Counted from the first letter of the stretch, positions 9,949 to 20,468 are shown. The stretch is 64,000 bases of DNA from Leptospira inadai serovar Lyme str. 10 (GCF_000243675.2 NZ_AHMM02000025.1:248001-312000); one strand, 5' to 3'. Numbers and translations: made by a program. Notes: a model not told the origin generated them from the letters alone.

Positions 9949-12900
9949 ATGGAAGATTTCGCCCACCTACATCTTCATACTACGTACTCCATGCTCGACG
10001 GCGCGATCCGCATCAAGGAGTTGATGAAACACGTTAAAGAGCTAGGAATGAGTTCCGTTGCAATGACCGACCATGGAAACATGTTCGGAGCGATTGAATT
10101 TTATAACGAGGCGGTCAAAAACGGCGTAAAACCGATCATAGGCTGCGAATTCTACGTTTCCCCCAATCGGAAAGCCGAAATGGAGGAGATGAGAATCGCC
10201 GACGGAAATGCCTATCATTTAATACTCCTCGCTAAGGACGAAATAGGTTACAAAAATCTAATAAAGTTAGCGAGCAAATCTTATACGGAAGGCTTTTATA
10301 AAAAGGCGCGTATCGACTATGATCTTTTGGATAAGCACAGCGAAGGGTTGGTATGCCTTACGGCTTGTTTGGCAGGAGAAGTAAACCGTAAGATACTGGA
10401 AGGCAAAATTCCCGAATCCTTTCAGCTCGCTGGCAAACTGAACGAAATTTTCCGAAAAGAGGATTTTTACCTAGAAATTCAAAACCATGGTATTCCTGAG
10501 CAGGAGATCGCGGCCAAAGGCGCCTATGATTTTTCGCAAAGAACGGGGATTAAACTAGTGGTCACCAACGATTCCCACTTCCTGAGAAAGGACGACAAGG
10601 AAGCACAGGATATTCTTTTAAGAATCGGAATGCGTAAAACGATCGAAGACGAAATGGAATTCGGCTTTAATCAGCACTTCTATGTAAAAAGCCCTGCAGA
10701 GATGAAACTTCTCTTCCCGGAACTCCCGCAAGCATACTATTCCACACTTGAGATCAGAGATAAGATAAATCTTCAATTAAAGTTCGGTAATTATCTTCTT
10801 CCCGAATTTTCCGTTCCCGACGGTTACGACGAATACGGATTTATGGAAAAACTAGTATGGGACGGAATTCGCCATCGATATTCAAGTATAACTCCGGAAA
10901 TCAAAGAAAGAACGGAATTCGAACTTGGAACGATTAAGAATATGCGCTTTGCCGGATATTTTTTAATCGTTCAAGATTATATCAATTATGCGAAGAGGAG
11001 CGGAATCCCGGTGGGACCGGGGCGCGGGTCCGCCGCCGGGTCCATCGTCGCTTATGCATTAGGAATTACGAACGTCGAACCCCTTCGCTTTAATCTCCTG
11101 TTCGAGCGTTTTCTCAACCCGGACCGAAAGGATATGCCCGATATCGATACGGATTTCTGCGTCGAAAGGCGGGAAGAAGTAATCAACTATATCCGGCATA
11201 AATACGGAGAAGATCGAGTAGGCCAGATCATCACTTTCGGGTCTCTAGCGGCTAAGGCGGCTTTAAAGGACGTGGGCCGAGTCATGAATCTTCCCTATGA
11301 TGAGGCAAATAGACTCACTAGCTATTGTCCCAATAAACCCGGAATTACTTTGGATGAGGCGATCGAAATTTCTTCGGACCTAAAACAAGCGAGTGAAAAA
11401 GACGAACTTCACAAAAAGATATTCTCGATCGCCAAACGTCTAGAGGGAAATTATAGGCAGCCGGGTCGCCACGCAGCAGGCGTCGTCATTTCCCCGTATC
11501 CGTTAGACGAAGTGGTTCCGCTCTCAACAGTCGCGGAGAAAGAACGTCCTGGAGTTCGTTCGATCGTTACCCAGTACGAAAAGAATAACTTAGAAGCCGT
11601 CGGCCTTATCAAAATGGATATCCTCGGCCTCAAAAACCTCACGACCTTAAACTATGCGGTTAAGTTGGTAAAGGAGAGAAGAGGGGTAGAGCTAGATTTA
11701 GATAAAATTCCATTAGATGATTCTAATACATATGCGCTTCTTCGCAAAGCGAATACGTTAGGGATCTTCCAGTTGGAATCCAGCGGAATCACCGATTTGG
11801 TTGCAAGAAGCCAAGTCTCCAGTTTCGAGGAAATCGTAGCTCTTATCGCCTTATATCGTCCGGGCCCTATGGAATCCGGAATGTTGGAAGAATATTTGGA
11901 ACGTAAAAGCGGAAGAAAGCCGGTTTCTTATCCGCACGAATCCTGCGAAGCGATTTTAAAAGAAACTTTCGGGTTAACCGTTTATCAAGAACAGGTGATG
12001 AGTATCTCCCGTCTTGTCGGCGGCTTTACGATGGGCGAATCCGATATGCTGCGCAAGGCCATGGCCAAAAAGAAGAAGGAACTCATGGATCCTCTGCGAA
12101 TCAAATTCATAGAGGGTGCTCAGGCAAAAGGACACGCTAAAAAGTTTTCTGAAGAATTGTTCGACCAATTGGAAAAATTCGGCGGATACGGCTTTAACAA
12201 ATCGCATTCGGTCGCTTATGCTCTCGTAACGTACCAAACCGCGTATATGAAAGCGAATTATCCGACCGAATATATGGCTGCTTTGCTCGCGGGAGATCAT
12301 TCTAAAACGACCGATATCGTTAAATATATCAATAACGCCCGCGAAATGGGTATACATGTTCTCACTCCGGATCTTAACGAATCCGACGTTTCTTTTTCCG
12401 TTATCGACGAAGAGACGATTCGTTTCGGGATTTCGGCCATGAAAGGAGTCGGGGAAGGAGCTGCCGAAAATATCATCCAGGCCCGGAAAAAAACCGGAGG
12501 CTTTAAAGATATCAAAGACTTTATACTCGAAGTCGACACTCGAATCTTAAATAAGAAGATTATGGAAGCGCTAGTCCAAGGCGGAGCGATGGATTCGTTC
12601 GGATATACTCGAAAATGTCTCTTTGAGTCGCTTGACAGTCTCGTGTCTTACGCGCAAAAGGAACAGGAAAGATCCGCCCAAGGGCAATTCTCTCTTTTCG
12701 GCGAATCTACTCTATCGTATGAACTAAAACTTCCTAAAGACGCCGATGAATGGGAATCGGAAGAGCGGTTACGGAGGGAAAAATCGGTAACCGGCTTGTT
12801 TCTTTCCGGCCACCCTTTAGATAGGTACGAAGCTCATTTACTCAGCTTGCATAGCATTCCGATAGAAAAGCTGGATGATATTAAAGCAGGCGCTAAAGTT

Positions 12901-13467
12901 GAAATCGCCGGTATCGTGACCTCGCTTAAAGTCAAGTTCACTAAGAAAAAAGAAGAATTCGTAAATTTCAAATTAGAAGATAGAACCGGGGAAATCGAGT
13001 GCGTCGCTTTTCCGAAAGTATACCAAAAATTTAAGGAATTGATCAAGGAAGACGAAGCCGTATTTATCAAAGGCGATTTGGATAGGATCGAAGCGGGAGA
13101 GTCGGAGCTACGAGGTCAAATCAAAGTAAACAACTTTGAAATATTGAATCAAACAACCATCGAAGACAAGATGGAAAAAGCCTTACACATAAGACTCGAG
13201 GACCGCCACCGCAAAATGCCCGATATCATAGGTAAATTGCACACTCTTCTCGCGGCTTACCAAGGAAATTCGCATGTCTATTTCCATTTAATCTCGGGAG
13301 CCGAAGAGAAAAAAGTAATTCGCGCTCATAATCATTATTCGGTACAGCCCAACGACGAATTAATGAGTAGGCTGGTCGGACTTCTAGGTAAGGAAACGGT
13401 TTATTACAGCTTCGGAGAAAACGTCAAAGCTTACAGTCCCAAGGAAACTGCAGGAATCAAACGCTGA
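9949..13467 (+). CDS. dnaE: DNA polymerase III subunit alpha
   Basis: This is the replicative polymerase of DnaE1 type, about 1172 residues from the ATG at 9949. The N-terminal PHP domain opens with [14 protein letters not shown] and contains TDHGNMFG. The palm has [12 protein letters not shown] and the catalytic pair in PDIDTD; the third catalytic Asp lies in IKMDILGLK. Helix-hairpin-helix and OB-fold regions follow ([18 protein letters not shown]). An internal beta-clamp binding motif QFSLF is visible before the OB fold. I chose 9949 because the family starts M-x-D-F-x-H-L-H-L-H-T and because of the promoter position. The alternative ATG at 9937 adds MSLG. Neither start has a clear Shine-Dalgarno. 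No other holoenzyme gene is adjacent. Confidence 0.97.
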   Translation: MEDFAHLHLHTTYSMLDGAIRIKELMKHVKELGMSSVAMTDHGNMFGAIEFYNEAVKNGVKPIIGCEFYVSPNRKAEMEEMRIADGNAYHLILLAKDEIGYKNLIKLASKSYTEGFYKKARIDYDLLDKHSEGLVCLTACLAGEVNRKILEGKIPESFQLAGKLNEIFRKEDFYLEIQNHGIPEQEIAAKGAYDFSQRTGIKLVVTNDSHFLRKDDKEAQDILLRIGMRKTIEDEMEFGFNQHFYVKSPAEMKLLFPELPQAYYSTLEIRDKINLQLKFGNYLLPEFSVPDGYDEYGFMEKLVWDGIRHRYSSITPEIKERTEFELGTIKNMRFAGYFLIVQDYINYAKRSGIPVGPGRGSAAGSIVAYALGITNVEPLRFNLLFERFLNPDRKDMPDIDTDFCVERREEVINYIRHKYGEDRVGQIITFGSLAAKAALKDVGRVMNLPYDEANRLTSYCPNKPGITLDEAIEISSDLKQASEKDELHKKIFSIAKRLEGNYRQPGRHAAGVVISPYPLDEVVPLSTVAEKERPGVRSIVTQYEKNNLEAVGLIKMDILGLKNLTTLNYAVKLVKERRGVELDLDKIPLDDSNTYALLRKANTLGIFQLESSGITDLVARSQVSSFEEIVALIALYRPGPMESGMLEEYLERKSGRKPVSYPHESCEAILKETFGLTVYQEQVMSISRLVGGFTMGESDMLRKAMAKKKKELMDPLRIKFIEGAQAKGHAKKFSEELFDQLEKFGGYGFNKSHSVAYALVTYQTAYMKANYPTEYMAALLAGDHSKTTDIVKYINNAREMGIHVLTPDLNESDVSFSVIDEETIRFGISAMKGVGEGAAENIIQARKKTGGFKDIKDFILEVDTRILNKKIMEALVQGGAMDSFGYTRKCLFESLDSLVSYAQKEQERSAQGQFSLFGESTLSYELKLPKDADEWESEERLRREKSVTGLFLSGHPLDRYEAHLLSLHSIPIEKLDDIKAGAKVEIAGIVTSLKVKFTKKKEEFVNFKLEDRTGEIECVAFPKVYQKFKELIKEDEAVFIKGDLDRIEAGESELRGQIKVNNFEILNQTTIEDKMEKALHIRLEDRHRKMPDIIGKLHTLLAAYQGNSHVYFHLISGAEEKKVIRAHNHYSVQPNDELMSRLVGLLGKETVYYSFGENVKAYSPKETAGIKR

Positions 13468-13530
13468 TTCTAGTTTAAGAAAGATCCGTGTAAGCCGATT
13501 TCGCATATTTCATTTTGAGGGATATTCGTT

Positions 13531-14067
13531 ATGCCCTTTCCTAGTGCCGTTCAAACCGAGCATCTTTTACTTCGAACTTGGAATATTGGAGATAGAGATT
13601 CCTTATTCAAATTAAATTCCGATCCTAAAGTTATGGAATTTTTTCCCAAACTCTTATCGTTAAAAGAAAGTAACGGAGCTTTCGACAGGATTCAAAACCA
13701 TTGGAATCGATATGGCTTCGGTTTGTTCGCGGTCGAGGACCTGAATGAAAAATCGTTTATCGGTTTTGTAGGAATGGTTCATGTCGACTTTGATTGTTTC
13801 TTTACACCGAATGTGGAAATCTGCTGGCGACTACTTCCGGATTTTTGGGGAAAGGGATATGCGACCGAAGCGGCGCTCTCGACGCTTCGATTCGGTTTTC
13901 AGGAATTGAACATGACTGAAATCGTTTCCTTCACTAGCGTCCTCAACGAACGTTCAAAATCCGTGATGCAGAAAATCGGGATGGAATTCGTAGACGAATT
14001 TCATCATCCGAATCTTCCGATAAACCATCGTCTCAGCAAGCACGCATTATACAAAAAAGTAAAATGA
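13531..14067 (+). CDS. RimJ/RimL-type GNAT acetyltransferase
   Basis: The 178-residue protein has the architecture of the RimJ/RimL (Acetyltransf_3) group. The N-terminal TEHLLLRTWNIGDRDSLFKL is the typical beta1-alpha1 start. The acetyl-CoA loop is FWGKGYATEAALSTLRFGF and the C-terminal motif is NERSKSVMQKIGM. Members acetylate N-termini of ribosomal proteins or small amines; the target here is unknown. It starts 63 bp after dnaE on the same strand and could be transcribed by readthrough. It converges with the START-domain gene. Confidence 0.85.
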   Translation: MPFPSAVQTEHLLLRTWNIGDRDSLFKLNSDPKVMEFFPKLLSLKESNGAFDRIQNHWNRYGFGLFAVEDLNEKSFIGFVGMVHVDFDCFFTPNVEICWRLLPDFWGKGYATEAALSTLRFGFQELNMTEIVSFTSVLNERSKSVMQKIGMEFVDEFHHPNLPINHRLSKHALYKKVK

Positions 14068-14093
14068 TATCGGAATGGAGGATTTCGATCGGA

Positions 14094-14699
14094 TTATTTT
14101 TCAATAATCCTTTTTAGTCCTAAGATGGTTTCGATCGGAGCATCCGAAGACGACCAATTCGATAGATAAGAAGGAACATCTCCTCCCGGATCGGTCTGGT
14201 TGATATACGTGACTAACGTGGATGTCGGAGAAATCTCCTCGAGAATCCATTGAATTTTGGAATTCACGATTCGAAACGCGTCTTTTTTTGCAGGTACGGT
14301 TAAATCATTTAAAGCTTTCGTAAAGATGTTGAACCTTTTATTCTTAGGATCGAAATGCGATTCGGTTTCCAAAACCATTTCCCGGTCCTTAACTGGCCAA
14401 GGCGCACTGATCAAATAGTAATGTCTAAATTTTTCGGGTACTTTGCCGCCGATCACTCTGGATTCTTTGCAATTTGCGATCCAATCAATATGCCCCGGAA
14501 TATTTAAGAAGATATTTCTTACTTCGAACAACGGTTTTGAAATTAAAGTACTTACTTTGAAAGCATCGAAAGATGTTTCCGTGTTTTTTTTGAAAATCTT
14601 TACGTTTTGCTCTTCCTTTACGAATACCCAATCTTCGGCAAAAATATCCGAACTCGAAAGAAAGGAAAGAACAAGAAGGACGCCATAAACCTGTCGCAT
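14094..14699 (-). CDS. START-domain (lipid-binding fold) secreted protein
   Basis: The 201-residue product starts with a Sec signal peptide (MRQVYGVLLVLSFLSSSDIFA, cleavage likely after FA). The remainder matches the START/SRPBCC helix-grip fold: WVFVKEEQNVKIFKK at the beginning, the central FRHYYLISAPWPVKDREMV, and TYINQTDPGGDVPSYLSN near the C-terminal helix. START proteins bind lipids or other hydrophobic ligands in an internal cavity. With a signal peptide this one should act in the periplasm. Its ligand is unknown. It lies 106 bp from the next minus-strand gene (M23 peptidase) and is probably a separate unit. Confidence 0.82.
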   Translation of the reverse strand: MRQVYGVLLVLSFLSSSDIFAEDWVFVKEEQNVKIFKKNTETSFDAFKVSTLISKPLFEVRNIFLNIPGHIDWIANCKESRVIGGKVPEKFRHYYLISAPWPVKDREMVLETESHFDPKNKRFNIFTKALNDLTVPAKKDAFRIVNSKIQWILEEISPTSTLVTYINQTDPGGDVPSYLSNWSSSDAPIETILGLKRIIEK

Positions 14700-14805
14700 G
14701 GAGATAACTCTTTAAGGTCTGTTAAGAGAAAAGATAATTCAGTACAATTGCAAAAAGAAAACGTTTATTTTAGTTTTTATAATTCGATCGAGTAAACTTC
14801 GAGCC

Positions 14806-15711
14806 TTATCGAATCCGAGTCACATAGAAAGTGAAACTTTTTTCGTTTAGGTTCCCTCGAAAATCCCAGGCGAGAATTTTAATCGTATTTTCCCCATTTC
14901 TGAAATCCAAGTTTCCGAGATAATATTGGTCTCTGAAATACAGATCGGAGAACCGAAACCCTTCCGGATTTTTCCATTCTCCATGATCATAGGTTAAAGA
15001 GGAAAACCCCGCCTTCTTCAAGGGTTCGCCGTTTAAAAACGCCTGAATCTGCGCTATTCCTCTTCGCTGGCCGGGCTTCTTCCCCGCGTCCAAAGCGCCG
15101 ACCGTAACCGGAAAAGGTCGAGAAACGTTAATATTTTCACCGTCGTTTATCTGCGTATATTTGTCTCCAACGTGCACGAGTAGGTTTCCGATCTGAGGGG
15201 GAACTTCGTCTTCGATCGGAGGGAGAAATTTCATTGGATCTAAAATCGTTTTTCCAAAATCCTGAAGAACGACGAAATGTAAGTGGGCACCGCTGGAATG
15301 CCCCGTATTTCCGGACATTCCGATTTTTTCGCCTCTGCCGATTAGGCGATCCTGCAAAAATCCGGTCAGCCGACCATCTTTTAGGTGATAATAGGACGTA
15401 TAAACGCCGTTTCCATGATCCAGCCAAACCGAATTTCCGGTTCCGAATTCCTCGCCGTACGGATCATCCTCGCCAAACCGAGTATAAAGAATTTTTCCTT
15501 CGCCCATAGCCAGGACCGATTCGCCATTCGAAGAAATGTCCATACCGTTATGGAAGTGATCTCCCCTGGATTCTCCAAAAACGGAACTAACCTTATTTTC
15601 AATTCCGTCCGTTTTCACAGGGAGGAGAAAATTTATTACTTTATCGTTTTCCGCAAAGGTGCTTAGATGGAACGCGGCCAAGATTAGGCCTAGGATTGGG
15701 AAAAGTCTCAT
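14806..15711 (-). CDS. M23-family metallopeptidase (LytM/peptidoglycan endopeptidase-like)
   Basis: From the ATG at 15711 the protein has 301 residues and a clean signal peptide ([20 protein letters not shown]). A longer frame to 15849 would overlap the divergent sigma gene and destroy the signal peptide, so I rejected it. The M23 core is complete: HFHNGMDIS supplies the first zinc His and Asp, and [11 protein letters not shown] the HxH pair. The C-terminal 120 residues form an Ig-like or beta domain unusual for simple LytM proteins. M23 enzymes cut peptide cross-bridges in peptidoglycan or act as inactive amidase activators; here all metal ligands are present. Only 37 bp separate its start from the divergent sigma factor gene. 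Confidence 0.9.
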   Translation of the reverse strand: MRLFPILGLILAAFHLSTFAENDKVINFLLPVKTDGIENKVSSVFGESRGDHFHNGMDISSNGESVLAMGEGKILYTRFGEDDPYGEEFGTGNSVWLDHGNGVYTSYYHLKDGRLTGFLQDRLIGRGEKIGMSGNTGHSSGAHLHFVVLQDFGKTILDPMKFLPPIEDEVPPQIGNLLVHVGDKYTQINDGENINVSRPFPVTVGALDAGKKPGQRRGIAQIQAFLNGEPLKKAGFSSLTYDHGEWKNPEGFRFSDLYFRDQYYLGNLDFRNGENTIKILAWDFRGNLNEKSFTFYVTRIR

Positions 15712-15748
15712 TTCCGGGTCGGCCCCCTGGTGCAAGGTTATACTAAGA

Positions 15749-16654
15749 ATGAATTTGTCAAAGGATAAAACCCTGGACCTCGTTACCCGTTGCGGCGAGG
15801 GCGATGAAGAAGCGCTAAAATTGTTTTTTGAGGCATACTCGGAAGACATTTATAACTTCCCGATGAAGATCTTTCATTTAAGCGAGGACGATGCGGGAGA
15901 CTTTTTTCTCTACGCATTTGAACGCTTAAAAACCGGAGCAAGATTTTCCAGCTTTAAGGGTAAATCTAGTTTTCGCACGTGGTTCTATTCCGTTCTCCGA
16001 AATATGCTCATCGATTGGCAGCGTACAAAGCGCGAGCTGAAAATGACCAATTTAGGAAAAATCAACAAGGAAGGAAAAGAATACGCGACGATCGAAGACG
16101 AACCCGATCTAAGGTCCGATCTTCTCGAGGAAGCCCAGGAAATTACCCGTCTTTTTCATCAAGTCTTGGGGGAAATCGGAACCGAAAAACGCGTAATTTT
16201 CAAACTCTCTTATATTTATTATCTGAATTTAGATGAGGAAGAAATCAAATTCCTAGTTTCTAAAACGCAACTCTCCGTAGACGATCTAAAGAAAAAAATT
16301 ATGTCGTTACGGACCGACTTATCCAACCGGGAAGAGGAAAATATCCGGATGGAGGATAAAATTACATCCTTGTATTTAAACATCCTCGAATTGAAAGAAA
16401 AGCAGAATGCGACCATAAAGAAAGCTCCGATTCTTCCTCAGGAAATCGATAAAACATCTCAAGCACTAAAAAAGAAATACGAACAGCGTAAGAAACTCTT
16501 AGAAAAGCGAAAAAAAGGGCATTTTTTAGCGCGCACCCCTTATAGGGAGGTTGCCGATCTTTTAGGGATTACCGAGGGAAATGTTAGTGTCACTTTGCTA
16601 CGTCTGATCGAAAAAATACAAAAAAAACTCAAATTTTCGGAATTGTCCGAGTAA
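15749..16654 (+). CDS. Atypical sigma-70 family factor, first gene of a CHAT-protease operon
   Basis: The 301-residue protein is about 100 residues longer than a normal ECF sigma factor. Sigma region 2 spans about 25-97 (AFERLKTG through [22 protein letters not shown], the -10 recognition helix). The C-terminal region-4 HTH is at about 262-295 ([20 protein letters not shown]). Between them is a long charged, coiled-coil-prone segment (about 180-260) that seems to interrupt region 4, since [23 protein letters not shown] (about 145-166) resembles the start of a region 4. I chose the ATG at 15749 because the preceding frame overlaps the divergent M23 gene; AAGG lies 11 bases upstream. The linked genes suggest regulated activation by proteolysis (see findings). 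Confidence 0.85.
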   Translation: MNLSKDKTLDLVTRCGEGDEEALKLFFEAYSEDIYNFPMKIFHLSEDDAGDFFLYAFERLKTGARFSSFKGKSSFRTWFYSVLRNMLIDWQRTKRELKMTNLGKINKEGKEYATIEDEPDLRSDLLEEAQEITRLFHQVLGEIGTEKRVIFKLSYIYYLNLDEEEIKFLVSKTQLSVDDLKKKIMSLRTDLSNREEENIRMEDKITSLYLNILELKEKQNATIKKAPILPQEIDKTSQALKKKYEQRKKLLEKRKKGHFLARTPYREVADLLGITEGNVSVTLLRLIEKIQKKLKFSELSE

Positions 16655-16693
16655 AACGAATCGTCTTAAACCTTATTGGAGCGTCACACGCAA

Positions 16694-17437
16694 ATGGAAT
16701 CCAAACGCGAACCAGGCTCGGAATCGGAACTTAACCAATTTCTCTTTGATGGGAAAGAGGATGTACTTTCAGGAATCGATAAAAATCCCGAGCTTCAGAA
16801 TGAACTCATTCGGATGGAGGAATCTCTTCAGGCAGGCCTAAAGGCTGCCGAAGAATCCTATTTCGAATCGGCTGCCCGTAGTCATGCTTACACAGCTTTT
16901 CAAGAAGATTTAGATGTAAGCAAAGCCGAATTGACTGAAGGCTGGCAAATAAAAGCTTTTCCCGAATACCTAAAACGCTATGTCGAGATGGAGTTGTCCC
17001 GTAAGGAACAAAGTCGAGAATCGATCGTCGTAAAACTGGGAAAATCAGGAGCGCAGCTCTTTGATAGCTTAATTCAAACTCTACAAATCAACACCAGAGT
17101 GGATTATGCTCCTGCGATGCGTTCCACAACTGCCAACACACCGGCCGCTTCGGAATTTATAGTATTTGAAGAAAAAGTCGAAGACGACTGTAAATTCACC
17201 TACCAGGTCGTTCAAGAAACGGAAGAGACCGCTTATCTTAGCGTCAAAATCGATTGCCCACGCCCTGAAGATTTTCAAAGGGTGAATCTTTCTAAAGATG
17301 GAAGGTTTATACTTTCCAATCAATTCAATTCGGATGGAATTACGAATTTCGCCGGATTGAGAGAAGGAAAGTACACAGTGGAATTCCAGGGAAAAGACTT
17401 GTCGAAATCGATAGATCTCTTTATTCTCTTAGATTAA
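16694..17437 (+). CDS. Soluble protein between sigma factor and CHAT protease; candidate anti-sigma factor or protease substrate
   Basis: The product has 247 residues from the ATG at 16694 (a TTG at 16676 is possible). It has no membrane helix and no HxxxCxxC zinc-binding anti-sigma motif. The N-terminal 100 residues are helical and acidic. A more hydrophobic segment follows ([20 protein letters not shown]), then a linker rich in Ala, Thr and Ser. A C-terminal 90-residue beta-rich domain ends [20 protein letters not shown], reminiscent of carboxypeptidase-regulatory or Ig-like folds. This layout (helical head, hydrophobic connector, beta domain) recalls anti-sigma or scaffold proteins encoded between ECF sigma factors and CHAT proteases. 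The function is inference from position; I do not recognise a named family. Confidence 0.7.
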   Translation: MESKREPGSESELNQFLFDGKEDVLSGIDKNPELQNELIRMEESLQAGLKAAEESYFESAARSHAYTAFQEDLDVSKAELTEGWQIKAFPEYLKRYVEMELSRKEQSRESIVVKLGKSGAQLFDSLIQTLQINTRVDYAPAMRSTTANTPAASEFIVFEEKVEDDCKFTYQVVQETEETAYLSVKIDCPRPEDFQRVNLSKDGRFILSNQFNSDGITNFAGLREGKYTVEFQGKDLSKSIDLFILLD

Positions 17438-17517
17438 AGAGATCTGTTTTATAAAATTCCCCTTTCGAGCTTATGTCTCGGCTGGGGAACGGTGCAGGCC
17501 GATCTTGACCGGAACCA

Positions 17518-19356
17518 ATGCTCAATCTAATCATAGACAGAGTCGGCGCAGTTAACGTCTTTAACATACTAGACAGTTCCGGAAGCGGTTCCGAATCCCA
17601 CTTACAATCGACGATGGACGAGGATTTAATTCTCGAGTACATTAAGGAAATTGAAAACTTAGTCCGGGTTTCCGTAGCCATCCACCAGAAATCCTCAAGA
17701 CACCCTACTCTCGAAACGGACATTCTTCACGAATTAAAAATTCTAGGGGAAACGTTCTATGACCAATTTTTTCCGGTGCCCATCCAGGAAAAGCTACGCT
17801 TAACCACGGAAAAATACTTACACTTTAATATTGATCCTAAATTGGGAGTGATTCCTTGGGAACTACTGCACGATGGGACCTGTTTCCTTTCCGATAAATT
17901 CTTCATCGGAAAAACGGTGCGTGGAGAAGCGCATAGCGGAGCCTTTAAGGAAAAAGAAAAACTCCGAATGCTCATCATAGCCGACCCGACCGAGGATTTG
18001 GAATGGGCACAGAAGGAAGGCGAACAGTTATTTAGAGTACTGAGTGAGAAAGTTCCATCTTCCCGCCTCGAAATAGAGTTCATCGGCGGACGTCAAGTCA
18101 CCAAACTAAAACTTCTGTCCTTGATTAAAGGCAAGAATATTATTCACTATTCAGGCCATCTTTTCTTCTCGGACGATCCGTTGGAAAATGGATGGCTCAT
18201 TTCGGAAGGAAAAATTTTGAAAGCTCGAGAGATCAAAAACTCGGGTTTTAACACCGATATGGTATTTTCGAATTCCTGCCAATCCAACAAGAGTACTACT
18301 AGAAATCTGAATTCCGATTTAATGAATAATTTTGCCGGTTCGTTTTTGATGTCGGGAATCAAAAGCTTCATAGGAACAAATTGGGAAATAGCGGACAATC
18401 AAAACACGATCGATTTTACGATTCAATTCTATTCGAATTTATTTGCGGATAAGAGCGTAGGCGAGTCTCTCTATTTAGCAAAAGAGCAGGCTCGTCGAAA
18501 TTACGATTCGAGCGATCTAACTTGGACCAATTACAGTCTACACGGACAGCCGAACATGCGGGTGACGTCGGATCCGACAAAAGGCCGGACGGCTCATAAG
18601 ATCGTAAATCCTTCCCTGATTTATAAGTTTTATCCGACTCCGATCGCCTCCTCTTATTACACGTTTACGGAGAGGCAAAAGGCCGAATCTCTTGCTTCCT
18701 ACGAATTGATGGAAAACCTAATCGTCGCCTTCGAAGAGTTCAGTAAGGTGATGGGAGGAATTCTGTTTAGCGACCACCAAAATCATGCACTGGGAAAGTT
18801 TATCCCGAATAATCCGGACGACGCCTATAGTATCGCAAGATGGTGGGACCTTATGTTCCAATGTTTGCACGATTTTAGAAAGTTGGAAATCACCCCTGTC
18901 GTGACCGATTTGGCCGAGATACTTTTTGCAAACAGAGATACCATACAGAAAATGATTCAATGGATCGATCTGTATTCTAAGGGGTTGATTCAACCCGAAT
19001 CTGCCGACGGATATCTGATAACATTTCAGTATTATTTTGAAAATCTGCTCACAGAACTTGAAGAGCTGGAGCGAGTCAGTATCTTTTTGGTTTCGACGAA
19101 CTCGAACAATCATCTCTTTTTCCGGGGCTTAAAACCTGAATCTTCCCTGGTCGCAGCGCCGATGATCAAGCAGGACTTTGTCGGCGAGCAAATCGAAAAA
19201 TATCGAGGGAGAGTCATCGTCTTCCACGAAGAACGTCTTCAGATTTTTCCGTTAGCCTGTAATATTATCGAAAACTCCGAGACGAAAGCGTTAGAATTGG
19301 CTTTCCCGGGATTTCTCTCCTCTTCTCACGGAAATTTACCTCACGGCGGTGTCTAA
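17518..19356 (+). CDS. CHAT-domain (caspase-like) protease
   Basis: The protein has 612 residues. The CHAT domain spans roughly 60-350: IPWELLHDG near 112, then the catalytic histidine in [10 protein letters not shown] (His214) and the catalytic cysteine in VFSNSCQSN (Cys254). It ends with [12 protein letters not shown] and [10 protein letters not shown], all standard landmarks. Both members of the Cys-His dyad are present, so it should be active. The C-terminal 260 residues are a separate helical plus beta region I do not recognise. They contain a two-Trp segment [15 protein letters not shown] and a final beta segment. No TPR repeats or membrane helix are present. It follows the candidate anti-sigma gene by 80 bp, and the cysteine-rich gene starts 3 bp after its stop. 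Confidence 0.88.
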   Translation: MLNLIIDRVGAVNVFNILDSSGSGSESHLQSTMDEDLILEYIKEIENLVRVSVAIHQKSSRHPTLETDILHELKILGETFYDQFFPVPIQEKLRLTTEKYLHFNIDPKLGVIPWELLHDGTCFLSDKFFIGKTVRGEAHSGAFKEKEKLRMLIIADPTEDLEWAQKEGEQLFRVLSEKVPSSRLEIEFIGGRQVTKLKLLSLIKGKNIIHYSGHLFFSDDPLENGWLISEGKILKAREIKNSGFNTDMVFSNSCQSNKSTTRNLNSDLMNNFAGSFLMSGIKSFIGTNWEIADNQNTIDFTIQFYSNLFADKSVGESLYLAKEQARRNYDSSDLTWTNYSLHGQPNMRVTSDPTKGRTAHKIVNPSLIYKFYPTPIASSYYTFTERQKAESLASYELMENLIVAFEEFSKVMGGILFSDHQNHALGKFIPNNPDDAYSIARWWDLMFQCLHDFRKLEITPVVTDLAEILFANRDTIQKMIQWIDLYSKGLIQPESADGYLITFQYYFENLLTELEELERVSIFLVSTNSNNHLFFRGLKPESSLVAAPMIKQDFVGEQIEKYRGRVIVFHEERLQIFPLACNIIENSETKALELAFPGFLSSSHGNLPHGGV

Positions 19357-19359
19357 TTC

Positions 19360-20106
19360 GTGGGCTTATGCCAACCGGATCGAAACGTCCCTTTTTCTTG
19401 CGGAGCGTGCTGCGGTCTCTTTAACTTACAAACTTCTCCGGATAAATTAAGAACCTTAATAGAGGAACGAACTAACGAGTTTCGGCAGACGGTGGACTTT
19501 AGCCGACCCTATACGATGGCCGAGTTTCGTAAGCAGAGGGAAGCGAAAGAAAAAGATATCGAAAGAAAAGACCCCCTAACATACAACTGCCCCTTTCTAG
19601 GAAAACTTACCGAATCTGCATCTTCGAACGAAGGGGAGAATACTGGTAAGGTATATTCTAGAATCGGTTGTATGATTCATCCGATCTACACCGGCGATCC
19701 CAAAAGTCAGAACTATTCGTTTTACGGATCGTCCATTTGTCAGGCTTATGATTGTAGAAATAAGGAAAGGAAGTACTCGCAGGATTGGGAAGGAGTATTT
19801 GCGGATCTCTCGGAAGATTCCTTTTCCTATTCCTCTCTCGCTTCGGATTACAGAACCATCGATCTAATAGAAGGCTATCTAAGGGAAGAAGGCATTTCCG
19901 AAACCGAATGGTTTACTGAGGAGAGAAGCAGGATTATCGGCTTCTTAAAACAAAAATTCAAAGGCAAAATTTCCCTTTGGAATACTTCCTTTGAACTCGA
20001 AATGGAAAGTCCTCCGCCGATTTCTTATAGGGAAAGACTCGCAAATTGGCTGGGAATTTCAACCAACCATTTGCTATTTTCATCAGGGTCTATTTCGGGC
20101 GAATAA
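19360..20106 (+). CDS. Cysteine-rich YkgJ-like protein, last gene of the sigma-CHAT operon
   Basis: The 248-residue protein begins at a GTG 3 bp after the CHAT stop, so the genes are almost certainly cotranscribed. The N-terminus carries a cysteine cluster (C4, C14, C17, C18; SCGACCGLF) typical of YkgJ/UPF0153-type putative zinc or iron-sulfur proteins. Further cysteines occur in YNCPFLG, IGCMIHP and SICQAYDCRNK, about eight in all, enough for one metal site or cluster. The C-terminal 100 residues are helical. Metal binding is inferred from the spacing; the role in the operon is unknown. A redox or metal sensing input, or a substrate of the protease, are both possible. Confidence 0.72.
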   Translation: MGLCQPDRNVPFSCGACCGLFNLQTSPDKLRTLIEERTNEFRQTVDFSRPYTMAEFRKQREAKEKDIERKDPLTYNCPFLGKLTESASSNEGENTGKVYSRIGCMIHPIYTGDPKSQNYSFYGSSICQAYDCRNKERKYSQDWEGVFADLSEDSFSYSSLASDYRTIDLIEGYLREEGISETEWFTEERSRIIGFLKQKFKGKISLWNTSFELEMESPPPISYRERLANWLGISTNHLLFSSGSISGE

Positions 20107-20111
20107 AAATA

Positions 20112-20143
20112 GGGATAAGCACTCTCAATCATACTCTTATCCC
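20112..20143 (-). terminator. Rho-independent-like terminator after the phasin-like gene
   Basis: An 8-bp perfect stem (GGGATAAG / CTTATCCC) has a 16-base loop. On the minus strand it is followed by TATTTTTATT. It sits in the 68-bp gap between two convergent genes, so it may stop both, but only the minus strand has the T-rich tail. Confidence 0.5.
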
Positions 20144-20174
20144 GACTATTTGTCGCGAAGAAGGCGAATCGTAA

Positions 20175-20456
20175 TCACGATTGACCGGAGGTACCGTTCG
20201 ATCCTTTCTTGCTGGCTGTTTTCTTAACTTCTTCCACTTTCGAATTAACTTGTCCGGCAAGTCCTTCAACGGAACGTAACGCGTCCTCGATGTACTTGCG
20301 AAGATTTACCGCAACTTCTCCCTGATCCTGCGCGCCTTTAGTAGAAAGCTCTTTGAATTCCTTCTCGACTTTAAGAAGAATACTATCTGCCTGTTCACGA
20401 AGCGTTTTCGCTGCTCCTATGGCAAAATTAAGAGCTTCTTTAATTTCCTTTTCCAT
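20175..20456 (-). CDS. Phasin-like coiled-coil protein
   Basis: This 93-residue protein is almost entirely amphipathic helix, with the pattern MEKEIKEALNFAIGAAKTLRE and EFKELSTKGAQDQGEVAVNL, and ends in a Lys/Ser/Gly tail. It fits the phasin-related small coiled-coil group (PhaF/PhaI-like), whose members coat polyhydroxyalkanoate granules or act as small coiled-coil regulators. No PHA synthase gene is in this window, so granule binding is not supported by context. It has its own strong promoter (20556-20584), a leader of about 90 bases with a possible short ORF, and a terminator, suggesting a monocistronic, well-expressed gene. Confidence 0.8.
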   Translation of the reverse strand: MEKEIKEALNFAIGAAKTLREQADSILLKVEKEFKELSTKGAQDQGEVAVNLRKYIEDALRSVEGLAGQVNSKVEEVKKTASKKGSNGTSGQS

Positions 20457-20468
20457 TGCTACATTCCT

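Noticed and set aside
11974..12357. A 127-codon frame opposite dnaE
   Set aside because: It is a shadow of dnaE codon usage; no motif or ribosome-binding site was seen.
15712..15849. N-terminal extension of the M23 peptidase
   Set aside because: It overlaps the divergent sigma factor start and would hide a clear signal peptide beginning at 15711.
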